DNA of 64,000 bases, taken from positions 1 through 64,000 of the forward strand of contig CAYWTS010000004.1 in assembly GCA_964461265.1 (NCBI GenBank), written 5' to 3'. Numbering within the stretch: position 1 is the first letter of the stretch; every line of letters begins with the position of its first letter. Both the position numbers and the translations under genes were made by a program. Positions 52,905-61,942 of this stretch are shown here, piece by piece. The notes under the pieces were generated by a model. It did no database searches. It saw only the letters and a list, made by a program, of their open reading frames with translations, and had not been told where the DNA came from. The stretch comes from CAYWTS01 sp964461265. Lineage in GTDB: Bacteria > Bacteroidota > Ignavibacteria > Tepidaquicellales > OLB5.

Positions 52905-53759
52905 TCACCTCAAATCGAAATAAAACTCTGGAATAGGCGGGGGGTTATTAGTGATATATCTTCCGTTATATTTAATGGTATCTGTTATTTTCCATTCACT
53001 GCTGTAAGGCAAGTTAATTTTACCGCGGTATATTCCATCTGAATTTCCAGAAGGTGATACGTTCCCGGAAGAAACACTGTCATGAGTAAGTTCATATACC
53101 CTCAGGAACATTTCGGCGTTGTTTATCTGCTTGTGGTAGTATAATTGTGCATCAGTTTCGTGAAGCATAACGTGAAAATTGTTTAATCCGGTCTTTGGTG
53201 ACCATGGCTCAAGAAGTGTGAGCATATATGTGTATTGGGATGTTGAGTCGTAAAAAAAACGCCACTGTTTTTCGCGGTGGTATGATGTATACATTGCAGT
53301 TGAATCGAATACTATGCTGTCGTTTTGCGCTCTCTTATAAGTTATAAAACCCCACCAAATCACATCAGGAGGTGAAGTAGGCATATTGAAGATTGCATAA
53401 CCCTTAAAATAGTTAATTGAATACTCGTATTTGAAACTGTCGGAAACCGGTGTGCTGTGAGCATATGTTGGTGTCATCCACATCTTTGGGAAAAATTTGA
53501 TGTACCCTGTATTAAGTTCATTGGAACCATCCCATACTTTAAAGTAAACTTTGTTATAACCGGTTGTCAATGAATCCTGCCCGCTTACATAAAGTGATAT
53601 TTTCATTGTGCCCGATTGAACCGAATACAGCTCTGTGTAAGAAACCTGATTTGTAAAGTTATTTATCTGATCTTCTTTGCATCCGGCAAAGAAAGTAAAA
53701 AATGCTAACAGAATTAGAAAACCGCAGAAATTTTCAGTTTTTTGTGTTAGTAACTGCAT
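52905..53759 (-). CDS. Lipoprotein of unknown function, possibly YtkA/FixH-like
   Basis: A 284-residue exported protein with a hydrophobic leader ending in FFAGC, a lipoprotein cleavage site (Cys near 27). The mature part is rich in aromatic residues and strands. Its first half (MKISLYVSGQDSLTTG, then KFFPKMWMTPTYAHSTPVSD) recalls the YtkA-like/FixH domain, with a His and two Met that could bind copper. A weaker second copy may be present (NFHVMLHETDAQLYYHKQ). The relation is by eye only. If it holds, a role in copper delivery to the oxidase 2 kb away is conceivable. Confidence 0.55.
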   Translation of the reverse strand: MQLLTQKTENFCGFLILLAFFTFFAGCKEDQINNFTNQVSYTELYSVQSGTMKISLYVSGQDSLTTGYNKVYFKVWDGSNELNTGYIKFFPKMWMTPTYAHSTPVSDSFKYEYSINYFKGYAIFNMPTSPPDVIWWGFITYKRAQNDSIVFDSTAMYTSYHREKQWRFFYDSTSQYTYMLTLLEPWSPKTGLNNFHVMLHETDAQLYYHKQINNAEMFLRVYELTHDSVSSGNVSPSGNSDGIYRGKINLPYSSEWKITDTIKYNGRYITNNPPPIPEFYFDLR

Positions 53760-53923
53760 TAATTTAAAAATATCTTTTCAGCAGGCTATTAGCAATACAA
53801 AATTAATCATTCATAATTTGCCCCGGCTTCAAGCTTGCGTGCTGCACCGCAGGGTGAGTTGGAGCAAAACAGATAACCGAAAAAACATAACAGAATACAG
53901 TGGAAGAATAAATATTATAAGAG

Positions 53924-53931
53924 TAATTTTG
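53924..53931 (+). promoter_or_regulatory. Possible -7 element TAATTTTG upstream of ade
   Basis: TAATTTTG fits TAnnTTTG and lies 33 bp before the ATG. At the -33 position the sequence is TGG rather than TTG, so the call is weak. Confidence 0.35.
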
Positions 53932-53964
53932 TAACGATTCTTCAATTTATTATTATTTTAATCT

Positions 53965-55623
53965 ATGTCATTTGAAATTAAATCCAATTTTGTAGATATA
54001 CCCGGCAGGAAGATTTATCCTGTTAAAATCACGGTTGAAAAGGGGAAAATTGCCTCAATTGAGGAAGTGCAGGGAAACTTTAACAATTATGTACTGCCCG
54101 GTTTTATAGATGCACATGTTCATATAGAAAGCTCTATGCTTGTGCCTTCGGAGTTTGCAAGGCTTGCAGCAGTTCACGGAACTGTAGCAACTGTTTCGGA
54201 CCCGCATGAAATTGCTAATGTGCTGGGAATGAACGGTATAAGGTTTATGATAGAAAACGGCAATAAAGTTCCTTTTAAATTTTATTTCGGTGCGCCATCA
54301 TGTGTTCCGGCTACACCTTTCGAGACTGCGGGAGCTGAAATTACTGCTGATGATATTCGTGAGCTTTTCGAAAAAGACGGACTGAAGTATTTAAGTGAAA
54401 TGATGAACTATCCCGGTGTTTTATTTAATGACACTTCTGTTATGAGGAAAATTGCTATTGCAAAAGAGTATGGTAAACCAATAGATGGTCATGCCCCGGG
54501 TTTGAAAGGTAATGATGCAAAAAAATACATCGGCGCCGGTATAACAACCGACCATGAATGCTTTACACTTGAAGAAGCATTGGATAAAGTTAAGCAAGGT
54601 ATGAAAATTCTGATACGTGAAGGTTCGGCTGCTAAGAACTTCGAGGCTCTGCACCCGCTGATAAAAGATTATCCCGATATGGTTATGTTTTGCAGCGATG
54701 ACAAACATCCTAACGACCTGGCTGCCGGACATATTAATGAAATTGTTGTCAGAGCATTGGCTAAAGGTTATGATATGTTTGATGTACTAAAATGTGCATG
54801 TATAAATCCGATAATACATTACAAACTTGATACAGGATATTTGAGAACAGGTGATGCGGCCGATTTTATTCTTGTAAATAACCTTAATGAATTTAAAATA
54901 CTTAAAACATATATAAATGGTGAACCGGTTGCTGTAGACGGTAAGTCGTTAATAAAACGAATCCAAACAGAAACATTAAATAACTTTAAGGTTGGAAAAA
55001 AACAACCGGAAGATTTTGAAATCAGGGAACAAAAGACTTTTGCTAATGACGGAGTGCCTGTAGTTCCGACAATAAGGGTAATCGAAGCACTTGACGGGCA
55101 GCTTATTACAAATGAGCTTCATGAAACAGCAACAGTGATAGATGGCAAATTGTCAACTCATACAGGTAAAGACATTATTAAATTAGCTGTAATTAACAGA
55201 TATTTCGATGCAAAGCCTGCCGTTGCGTTTATTAAAAATTTTGGTTTAATAAAAGGTGCAATGGCATCATGTGTAGGTCATGATTCTCATAACATTATTG
55301 CTGTTGGAGTAACTGATAGCGATATTGCAGATGCTGTAAACGGTATTGTTGATTCAAAAGGGGGAATATCGGCTGCTTATGAGGGTAAAGTTGAAGTGCT
55401 GCCTCTTCCTGTAGCTGGAATAATGTCAAACGAAGACGGCTACGCAGTGGCAGAAAAATATACTAAACTGGATAAGTTTGTGAAAGAATTGGGTTCGAAA
55501 TTGCATGCTCCGTTTATGACGCTTTCATTTATGGCTCTGCTGGTAATTCCTCAATTAAAATTGAGCGATAAAGGTCTATTTGATGGCGGCAAGTTTGAAT
55601 TTACGGAGCTTTTTGTAAAATAA
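53965..55623 (+). CDS. ade: Adenine deaminase
   Basis: A 552-residue amidohydrolase converting adenine to hypoxanthine in purine salvage. Hallmarks are PGFIDAHVHIESSMLVPSEF (metal ligands), VSDPHEIANVLG, DGHAPGLKG, ITTDHECFTLEEA and MFCSDDKHPNDL. The C-terminal domain has CVGHDSHNIIAVG and GGISAAYEGKVEVLPLP. Size and order fit the bacterial Ade family. It is monocistronic, and the following 152-bp interval contains the oxidase promoter. Confidence 0.94.
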   Translation: MSFEIKSNFVDIPGRKIYPVKITVEKGKIASIEEVQGNFNNYVLPGFIDAHVHIESSMLVPSEFARLAAVHGTVATVSDPHEIANVLGMNGIRFMIENGNKVPFKFYFGAPSCVPATPFETAGAEITADDIRELFEKDGLKYLSEMMNYPGVLFNDTSVMRKIAIAKEYGKPIDGHAPGLKGNDAKKYIGAGITTDHECFTLEEALDKVKQGMKILIREGSAAKNFEALHPLIKDYPDMVMFCSDDKHPNDLAAGHINEIVVRALAKGYDMFDVLKCACINPIIHYKLDTGYLRTGDAADFILVNNLNEFKILKTYINGEPVAVDGKSLIKRIQTETLNNFKVGKKQPEDFEIREQKTFANDGVPVVPTIRVIEALDGQLITNELHETATVIDGKLSTHTGKDIIKLAVINRYFDAKPAVAFIKNFGLIKGAMASCVGHDSHNIIAVGVTDSDIADAVNGIVDSKGGISAAYEGKVEVLPLPVAGIMSNEDGYAVAEKYTKLDKFVKELGSKLHAPFMTLSFMALLVIPQLKLSDKGLFDGGKFEFTELFVK

Positions 55624-55689
55624 TTTTTCATACTTCAATAAGTTTATAAAAATACAATAGTTTGACATTTTATTATCCTTGTAAAATAT

Positions 55690-55755
55690 TGACAAAAGTC
55701 ATTTTTATATATGACAATAGTCATAACATTATTATACCATTTTAACTTATTTTTG
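55690..55755 (+). promoter_or_regulatory. Tandem Crp/Fnr-type operators and -7 element before the cbb3 operon
   Basis: TGACAAAAGTCA (55690-55701) and TGACAATAGTCA (55712-55723) are perfect-arm palindromes spaced 22 bp apart, two helical turns. TATTTTTG at 55748-55755 fits the Bacteroidota -7 element, and there is no TTG -33 box. The second site is centred 30.5 bp before the -7 element, near -42, which is the class II activation position of Crp/Fnr proteins. A microaerobic or nitrosative regulator is expected for a cbb3 oxidase. Confidence 0.72.
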
Positions 55756-55775
55756 CTCAACTTTTCCATTTTCTG

Positions 55776-58211
55776 TTGGCTGATACAACTTTTACCTCAA
55801 AAATAATATGTTATCACTGCGGTGAAGACTGTCCCTCCGGTTCAGTTCACATTGACGATAAGTACTTCTGTTGCTTAGGCTGTAAAACCGTATATGAGAT
55901 TTTAAATGAGGGAAATCTATGCAAATATTATGAAATAGATAAGACTCCCGGCGTATCGCTGAAGAAAGTAAAGCCTGAACAATCGAGAAAGAACAGCTAT
56001 CTCGATGACCCGTTAGTTATAAGTAAGCTTCTGGATTTTACTGACGGAAAGCTGGCAAAGATTAGTCTTTTTATTCCGCAAATACATTGCAGTTCGTGTA
56101 TTTGGCTTTTAGAAAATTTATACAAGCTCAATAAAAACATTATACATTCCGAAGTAAATTTTCTTCAGAAGAACGTAGTTATCCGGTTTAATATTACCCA
56201 AGTCTCATTGAGGCAGATTGTTGAACTGCTTGCCTCAGTTGGTTATGAACCGCAAATAAATCTTGGCAGCATAGAACAGAAAAATATTATCAAGGTTAAC
56301 AGGAAACTTTACTATAAACTTGGCATAGCGGGATTTTGTTTCGGAAATATTATGCTTCTGAGTTTTCCCGAATATCTATCGGCGGAAAATTTTGTTGAGC
56401 ACATTTTAAAAAATTACTTTGGGTTTCTTAATATTATTCTTGCTTTACCTGTAATATTTTACAGCAGTTCCGATTATTTTAAATCGGCATTCGCGGGCTT
56501 AAAGCAGAGAAATCTTAATATCGATTTCCCTATTTCGCTGGGTTTAGCTGTTTTATTTCTGAGAAGTGTTTTTGAAGTCGTTACAAATACAGGTCCGGGA
56601 TTCTTCGATTCGTTGTCGGGGCTTGTATTCTTCCTGTTAATCGGTAAAGTTTTCCAGGGTAAAACCTACGATGCATTGAATTTTGAGAGGAATTATAAAT
56701 CTTATTTCCCTCTATCGGTAGCTGTAAAAAAAGAAGGTAATGAAATAATAGTGCCTGTTTCAAATATCAAACAGGGTGATAGAATTATTATAAGGAACAA
56801 TGAATTAATACCTGCAGATGCAATACTCTTCAGTCCATCGGCAGATATCGACTACAGCTTTGTGACAGGTGAAGCAGTTCCTATAGGTAAAGTAGCTGGC
56901 GAGATAATTTACGCAGGCGGGAGACAAATTGGTCCAGCGGTTGAAATGGAAGTAATACGGACAGTCTCGCAAAGCTATCTTACACAGCTCTGGAATAATG
57001 AAGCTTTTGTGAAACGGGATGAGAGCAGGATTAATTCGATAGTAAATACAGTAGGAAAATATTTTACTATTGTAATAATACTTGTGGCAATAGCTGCTGC
57101 ATTATACTGGCTGCCCGTAAGTGTTAAAACTGCCGTGAATGCGTTTACTGCTGTATTAATTATTGCATGTCCATGCGGCATAGCACTGACAAATCCTTTT
57201 GCACTTGGTAATGCTATGCGTATACTTGGCAGGAATAAATTCTATCTGAAGAATGCATCGGTAGTTGAGAAACTTTCGAGAATCGATACAGTTGTTTTCG
57301 ACAAAACAGGAACCATTACACAAACAGGTAGTTCGGAGGTTAGCTTTATCGGAAGTGTTTTAAATTCTGCAGAGCTGAGACTTGTTAAGTCACTTGTTCA
57401 TAACTCAACCCACCCGCTTAGCTCAATTATCTATGAAGCAATAAATGAAGATGAACTGTTTGAAGTAAAAGATTTCTGCGAATCAGTAAGTAAAGGACTG
57501 GAAGGAAACATAGAAGGTTACAAGGTGAGGATAGGTTCAGCGTTATTTATTGCTAACGGTCAAAATTTGCTGAAATACTGGGATATTCCCGAAAATAAAC
57601 TTAATACTCGAATATTTCTGTCGATTGATAATCACATAAAAGGGTATTTCAGCATAAATAATGCGTACCGAGTCGGACTTAATAATGTTATCTCTCAGCT
57701 TAAAAAACGTTATGAGCTTTCGCTTGTTTCAGGAGATAATGATACTGAAAAAGAAAACCTGGAAAGTTATTTTGGCAAAGATGCACTTTTATACTTTAAT
57801 CATAAACCTGCTGACAAGCTGAACTACATTAAGCTTCAGCAGGCACTTAATAAGAAAGTTTTGATGATTGGGGATGGATTGAATGACGCTGGTGCTTTAC
57901 AGCAGAGCGATGTTGGTGTGGCTATTTCGGAAGATGTCACAAGTTTTTCCCCTGCCTGTGATGCTATCCTTGATGCTTCGGTATTCAGCAGGTTTTCGGA
58001 TTTTATTAAGTTTGCTGTAACCACGAGGACGATAATAATAATGAGTTATGCAATTTCCGTTTTATATAATGTAATTGGTATTTTGCTTGCTTTTAGCTCT
58101 GCTGTTACACCGCTTATGGCTGCAATCTTGATGCCGGTTAGTTCAGTTACTGTTGTGTTATTTACAGTGGTTTCAACTAACCTGGCAGCCAAAAGTAAAG
58201 GATTGTTATGA
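55776..58211 (+). CDS. ccoI: Copper-transporting P-type ATPase for cbb3 oxidase assembly
   Basis: An 811-residue P1B ATPase. The N-terminus has an extra Cys-rich region (CYHCGEDC at 12-19, CCLGC at 32-36) typical of CcoI/FixI in this phylum. The HMA domain follows, with HCSSC (Cys105, Cys108). The membrane CPC motif is at 465-467 (ACPCGIALTNPF), the phosphorylated aspartate is Asp509 in DKTGTITQTG, and the hinge is GDGLNDAGAL. It exports copper needed to build the oxidase. The start is TTG at 55776. Its stop overlaps the ccoS ATG. Confidence 0.92.
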   Translation: MADTTFTSKIICYHCGEDCPSGSVHIDDKYFCCLGCKTVYEILNEGNLCKYYEIDKTPGVSLKKVKPEQSRKNSYLDDPLVISKLLDFTDGKLAKISLFIPQIHCSSCIWLLENLYKLNKNIIHSEVNFLQKNVVIRFNITQVSLRQIVELLASVGYEPQINLGSIEQKNIIKVNRKLYYKLGIAGFCFGNIMLLSFPEYLSAENFVEHILKNYFGFLNIILALPVIFYSSSDYFKSAFAGLKQRNLNIDFPISLGLAVLFLRSVFEVVTNTGPGFFDSLSGLVFFLLIGKVFQGKTYDALNFERNYKSYFPLSVAVKKEGNEIIVPVSNIKQGDRIIIRNNELIPADAILFSPSADIDYSFVTGEAVPIGKVAGEIIYAGGRQIGPAVEMEVIRTVSQSYLTQLWNNEAFVKRDESRINSIVNTVGKYFTIVIILVAIAAALYWLPVSVKTAVNAFTAVLIIACPCGIALTNPFALGNAMRILGRNKFYLKNASVVEKLSRIDTVVFDKTGTITQTGSSEVSFIGSVLNSAELRLVKSLVHNSTHPLSSIIYEAINEDELFEVKDFCESVSKGLEGNIEGYKVRIGSALFIANGQNLLKYWDIPENKLNTRIFLSIDNHIKGYFSINNAYRVGLNNVISQLKKRYELSLVSGDNDTEKENLESYFGKDALLYFNHKPADKLNYIKLQQALNKKVLMIGDGLNDAGALQQSDVGVAISEDVTSFSPACDAILDASVFSRFSDFIKFAVTTRTIIIMSYAISVLYNVIGILLAFSSAVTPLMAAILMPVSSVTVVLFTVVSTNLAAKSKGLL

Positions 58212-58387
58212 GCGTTGTTGTAGTATTGATAGGATTTAGCTTGCTTGTTGCGGCTGGCTTTCTTTTTGCATTTATATGGGCGGTTAAGAGCGGACAGTAT
58301 GATGACCGCTATACACCATCGGTCCGTATTCTATTTGAAAATGAATTAACAGGTAATAAACAAACTAATCGGAAAGAACAAAAATGA
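58208..58387 (+). CDS. ccoS: cbb3 oxidase assembly protein CcoS
   Basis: A 59-residue one-helix membrane protein (ATG at 58208, TGA at 58385-58387), short enough to be missed by length filters. After the transmembrane segment comes the family signature FAFIWAVKSGQYDDRYTPSV and then RILFEN. CcoS is required for metal loading of cbb3 oxidase. It overlaps ccoI by four bases at its start and the following PLP-enzyme gene by four bases at its end, so all three are translationally coupled. Confidence 0.9.
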   Translation: MSVVVVLIGFSLLVAAGFLFAFIWAVKSGQYDDRYTPSVRILFENELTGNKQTNRKEQK

Positions 58388-59586
58388 AATTCGATCCCAG
58401 CATGGCAATTCACGATTACTTGGTTTTTGGTGAATTCGGAGACGTTAATCCGTCAATTACCGATTCATCTACTTTCACGTTCCTTTCACAGGAACGAATG
58501 GAAGAAGTGTTTGACCATGAAATTGAAGGCTGTTTTTTATATTCAAGACACTGGAACCCGATTAATAAATATTTGTCAGGTGCACTTGCAAGGCTCGAAT
58601 CGAGCGAATCGGCACAGGTAACAGCTTCCGGTATGGGTGCTATTACATGCACTATATTACAGCTGTGCAAATCGGGCGACGAGATAATTTCGAGCAGGAC
58701 AATTTATGGCGGAACTTATGCTTTCTTTAAAAATTTCCTGCCCAGGCTAAATATAAAAGTTAAGTTTGTAGATTTTAAAAACCATAAGGCAATCGAGAAA
58801 TTAATAACCGGTAAAACCAAAATTATTTACGGTGAATCGATCAGCAACCCGCTCCTGGAAGTTGCAAACATACCTGTGATAAGTAAAATTGCAAAGAAAT
58901 ACGGAGTGAAGCTGGTTATCGATAATACTTTCAGCCCAATGATATTTTCACCAATCAGGCTTGGTGCCGATGTTGTTGTGCACAGCATGACTAAATATAT
59001 AAATGGAACCAGTGACTGTGTTGCAGGCTGTATCTGTGCTTCGGATGATTTCATACACAAGCTTAACGATATTAATTCGGGTGCAAGTATGCTGCTTGGT
59101 CCTGTACTCGATAGTTTCAGGGCTGCAAGCATACTTAAGAATCTTCATAGTCTTCATATTAGGATGAAAAAACATGGTGAAAATGCAATGTATCTTGCTA
59201 AAAAACTTGAAATGCTTGGTTTAAGGGTGTTCTACCCCGGATTAAAATCTCATCACCAGCATAAATTATTCATTTCTCTTATGAATGATAACTTTGGATT
59301 TAGCGGTATGATGGCAGTAGATGTGGGTTCTTATGAGAATGCTGCTAAATTAATGGTAAGAATGCAGGATGAAAAGGTAGGGTACCTTGCTGTTAGCCTG
59401 GGCTATTTTAAAACTTTATTCAGTTCACCGGGGCACAGCACCTCATCCGAAATTCCGCATGATGAGCAGGAAAAAATGGGCTTAATGGAGGGTCTTGTAA
59501 GGTTTTCTGTGGGAATAGATAATGATATCTCCATTGCCTACAAAAGAATTAAAAAGTGTTTAAATGAACTTAAAATAATTAAATAA
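58384..59586 (+). CDS. Cys/Met-metabolism PLP enzyme (MetB/MGL family) inside the cco operon
   Basis: A 400-residue fold-type I enzyme of the cystathionine gamma-synthase/methionine gamma-lyase family. Visible are YSRHWNPINKYLSGALARLE, TASGMGAITCT, the cofactor aspartate in VIDNTFSPM and the Schiff-base lysine in HSMTKYINGTSD. The C-terminal SLGYFKTLFSSPGHST and EGLVRFSVGID are typical. Which lyase or synthase reaction it performs cannot be told. Its start overlaps the ccoS stop (ATGA), and ccoN begins 20 bp after it, an unusual place for such a gene. It could supply or remove sulfur compounds relevant to copper or haem handling, but that is a guess. Confidence 0.85.
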   Translation: MKFDPSMAIHDYLVFGEFGDVNPSITDSSTFTFLSQERMEEVFDHEIEGCFLYSRHWNPINKYLSGALARLESSESAQVTASGMGAITCTILQLCKSGDEIISSRTIYGGTYAFFKNFLPRLNIKVKFVDFKNHKAIEKLITGKTKIIYGESISNPLLEVANIPVISKIAKKYGVKLVIDNTFSPMIFSPIRLGADVVVHSMTKYINGTSDCVAGCICASDDFIHKLNDINSGASMLLGPVLDSFRAASILKNLHSLHIRMKKHGENAMYLAKKLEMLGLRVFYPGLKSHHQHKLFISLMNDNFGFSGMMAVDVGSYENAAKLMVRMQDEKVGYLAVSLGYFKTLFSSPGHSTSSEIPHDEQEKMGLMEGLVRFSVGIDNDISIAYKRIKKCLNELKIIK

Positions 59587-59606
59587 AAACGGAGACTTCA
59601 TTACTA

Positions 59607-61745
59607 ATGGAAATGGAAAAATTCAGCTACGATAATTCGATTGTACGCAAGTTTACAATTGCAACAATCATATGGGGTGTAGTCGGGATGCTTGTGGGTT
59701 TATTGATTGCGGTTCAACTGTATTTACCTTCATTAAACTTTGGCATACCATATACCACATTCAGCCACTTACGCCCTCTGCATACTAATGGAATAATCTT
59801 TGCATTTGTCGGGAATGCTATATTTATGGGAGTATATTACTCTCTTCAGAGGCTATGCAAAGCAAGAATGTTCAGTGATTTACTTGGAAAGTTACACTTC
59901 TGGGGATGGCAGTTAATAATTTTAAGTGCTGCCGTAACTTTACCTCTCGGAATTACAACCAGTAAAGAATATGCAGAGCTTGAATGGCCAATAGATGTTC
60001 TCATTGCAGTTGTCTGGGTAATATTTGCTATTAACATGTTCGGTACTATTGCAAAAAGACGGGAAAAACATATGTACGTTGCAATTTGGTTTTATATTGC
60101 GACTGTAATTACGATAGCTGTGCTTCATATAGTAAACTCTATCGAACTTCCTGTTTCATTTTTTAAAAGTTACCCTGTTTATGCAGGTGTTCAGGATGCG
60201 TTGGTCCAATGGTGGTATGGACATAATGCGGTTGCATTCTTTCTCACGACACCATACCTCGGTTTAATGTATTACTTTTTACCTAAGGCAGCCAACCGTC
60301 CTATATATTCATACAGACTTTCAATTCTCCATTTTTGGGCATTGATATTTATTTATATTTGGGCGGGTCCTCATCACCTGCTTTATACTGCATTACCTGA
60401 TTGGGCGCAATCGCTTGGAACGGTTTTTTCGATTATGTTAATAGCTCCTTCGTGGGGAGGTATGATAAACGGCTTACTGACATTAAGAGGAGCGTGGGAT
60501 AAAGTCCGTGAAGAACCAGTACTTAAATTTATGGTGGTTGCAGTTACTGCCTACGGTATGGCAACTTTTGAAGGTCCGATGCTTTCACTGAAAAATTTAA
60601 ATGCAATTGCACATTATACCGACTGGATAATTTCACACGTTCATATCGGTGCTCTCGGATGGAATGGTTTTCTTACTTTTGGTATTCTTTACTGGCTTAT
60701 TCCAAGACTTTATGGGACGCAGCTTTATTCTAAAAAGCTTGCCAATCTGCATTTCTGGCTTTCTATGCTCGGAATAGTATTCTATGCATCAGCTATGTAT
60801 TGGTCGGGTATTACACAGTCTTTAATGTGGAAACAGTTCACACCGGAAGGAGTATTGCAATATCCTAACTTCCTTGAAACCACAACGCAGATTATTCCGA
60901 TGTATATTATCCGTTCACTTGGCGGGTTGATGTATTTTACCGGTCTTTTTATTATGGTTTATAATCTTGCCAAAACTATGAAATCTGGTTCTTTTATAGC
61001 TGAAGAGTCAGCTGAAGCACCTCCAAGGGAAGTAGTTGAGTCAGGAAGCGAAAAAGAACGAAGACACAGATGGCTCGAAAAACGCCCTGTTAAATTTGCA
61101 CTGATATCGGCTGTAGTAGTGCTGATTGGAGGACTTGTAGAATTAATACCTACGTTTCTGATTAAATCGAACATTCCCACAATAGCCAGCGTAAAACCAT
61201 ATACACCGCTTGAGCTGCAAGGCCGAGATTTATACATACGCGAAGGGTGCAACACATGCCATTCCCAGCTGGTTCGTCCGTTCCGTTCGGAAACTGAGAG
61301 GTATGGTGAATATTCAAAAGCCGGCGAATTTGTTTATGACCACCCCTTCCTGTGGGGTTCCAAAAGAACAGGACCCGACTTGCACCGAGTAGGGAAAAAA
61401 TATCCTAATGTATGGCACTATCTGCATATGGAAAATCCCGAACAAATTTCACCCGGTTCTATAATGCCGGCTTATCCATGGCTGTTGACCAACACACTTG
61501 ATATCTCGACAACTGCTTCAAAAATAAGTGCGATGAAGAGCCTCGGAACTCCTTATCCCGAAGGTTATGAAGAAATTGCACTTACTGACCTGATAAAGCA
61601 AGCCGACGAGATTGCTAAAGATTTACAGAAAAATGGTGCTGCTGTAGACGGTGATAAAGAAATAATTGCTTTGATAGCTTACCTGCAAAGACTTGGAACT
61701 GATATCAAGGGTGATAAACCTGCAATTAATATGGAGGGCAAGTAA
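59607..61745 (+). CDS. cbb3-type cytochrome c oxidase, fused subunits I and II (CcoNO)
   Basis: A 712-residue fusion. The CcoN part (about 1-480) has twelve or so membrane segments and the haem/copper histidines in FSHLRPLHTNGII, WWYGHNAVAFF, WAGPHHLLY and WIISHVHIGALGWNG. After a charged linker (about 470-500) and one membrane anchor comes CcoO, with one haem c site CNTCH (Cys548, Cys551, His552), then SQLVRPFRSETERYG and SPGSIMPAYPWL. It is the oxygen-reducing, proton-pumping core of a high-affinity terminal oxidase. The N-O fusion is common in Bacteroidota relatives. Confidence 0.93.
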   Translation: MEMEKFSYDNSIVRKFTIATIIWGVVGMLVGLLIAVQLYLPSLNFGIPYTTFSHLRPLHTNGIIFAFVGNAIFMGVYYSLQRLCKARMFSDLLGKLHFWGWQLIILSAAVTLPLGITTSKEYAELEWPIDVLIAVVWVIFAINMFGTIAKRREKHMYVAIWFYIATVITIAVLHIVNSIELPVSFFKSYPVYAGVQDALVQWWYGHNAVAFFLTTPYLGLMYYFLPKAANRPIYSYRLSILHFWALIFIYIWAGPHHLLYTALPDWAQSLGTVFSIMLIAPSWGGMINGLLTLRGAWDKVREEPVLKFMVVAVTAYGMATFEGPMLSLKNLNAIAHYTDWIISHVHIGALGWNGFLTFGILYWLIPRLYGTQLYSKKLANLHFWLSMLGIVFYASAMYWSGITQSLMWKQFTPEGVLQYPNFLETTTQIIPMYIIRSLGGLMYFTGLFIMVYNLAKTMKSGSFIAEESAEAPPREVVESGSEKERRHRWLEKRPVKFALISAVVVLIGGLVELIPTFLIKSNIPTIASVKPYTPLELQGRDLYIREGCNTCHSQLVRPFRSETERYGEYSKAGEFVYDHPFLWGSKRTGPDLHRVGKKYPNVWHYLHMENPEQISPGSIMPAYPWLLTNTLDISTTASKISAMKSLGTPYPEGYEEIALTDLIKQADEIAKDLQKNGAAVDGDKEIIALIAYLQRLGTDIKGDKPAINMEGK

Positions 61746-61746
61746 A

Positions 61747-61941
61747 ATGTACAGGCATATACTGGAATCTTTAGACAACATTCAGGCTTATCCATTATTT
61801 TCGTTATTGCTGTTCTTTACTTTTTTTGTAGCTATAATTATTTGGGTTGTAAAGTCAGATAAAAAATATATCAATAAACTGAAAAATCTCCCTTTAGATG
61901 ATGTTACAATCAGGGATGATAATTTTGAGGGAGGGAAATAA
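61747..61941 (+). CDS. ccoQ: cbb3 oxidase small subunit CcoQ-like
   Basis: A 64-residue protein with one transmembrane helix (LFSLLLFFTFFVAIIIWVV) followed by a short charged cytoplasmic tail. It sits between ccoNO and ccoP, the usual position of CcoQ/FixQ. ATG at 61747 is chosen because the longer in-frame start at 61693 would lie inside ccoNO. The gene ends two bases before the ccoP start. CcoQ stabilises the complex. Confidence 0.82.
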   Translation: MYRHILESLDNIQAYPLFSLLLFFTFFVAIIIWVVKSDKKYINKLKNLPLDDVTIRDDNFEGGK

Positions 61942-61942
61942 T

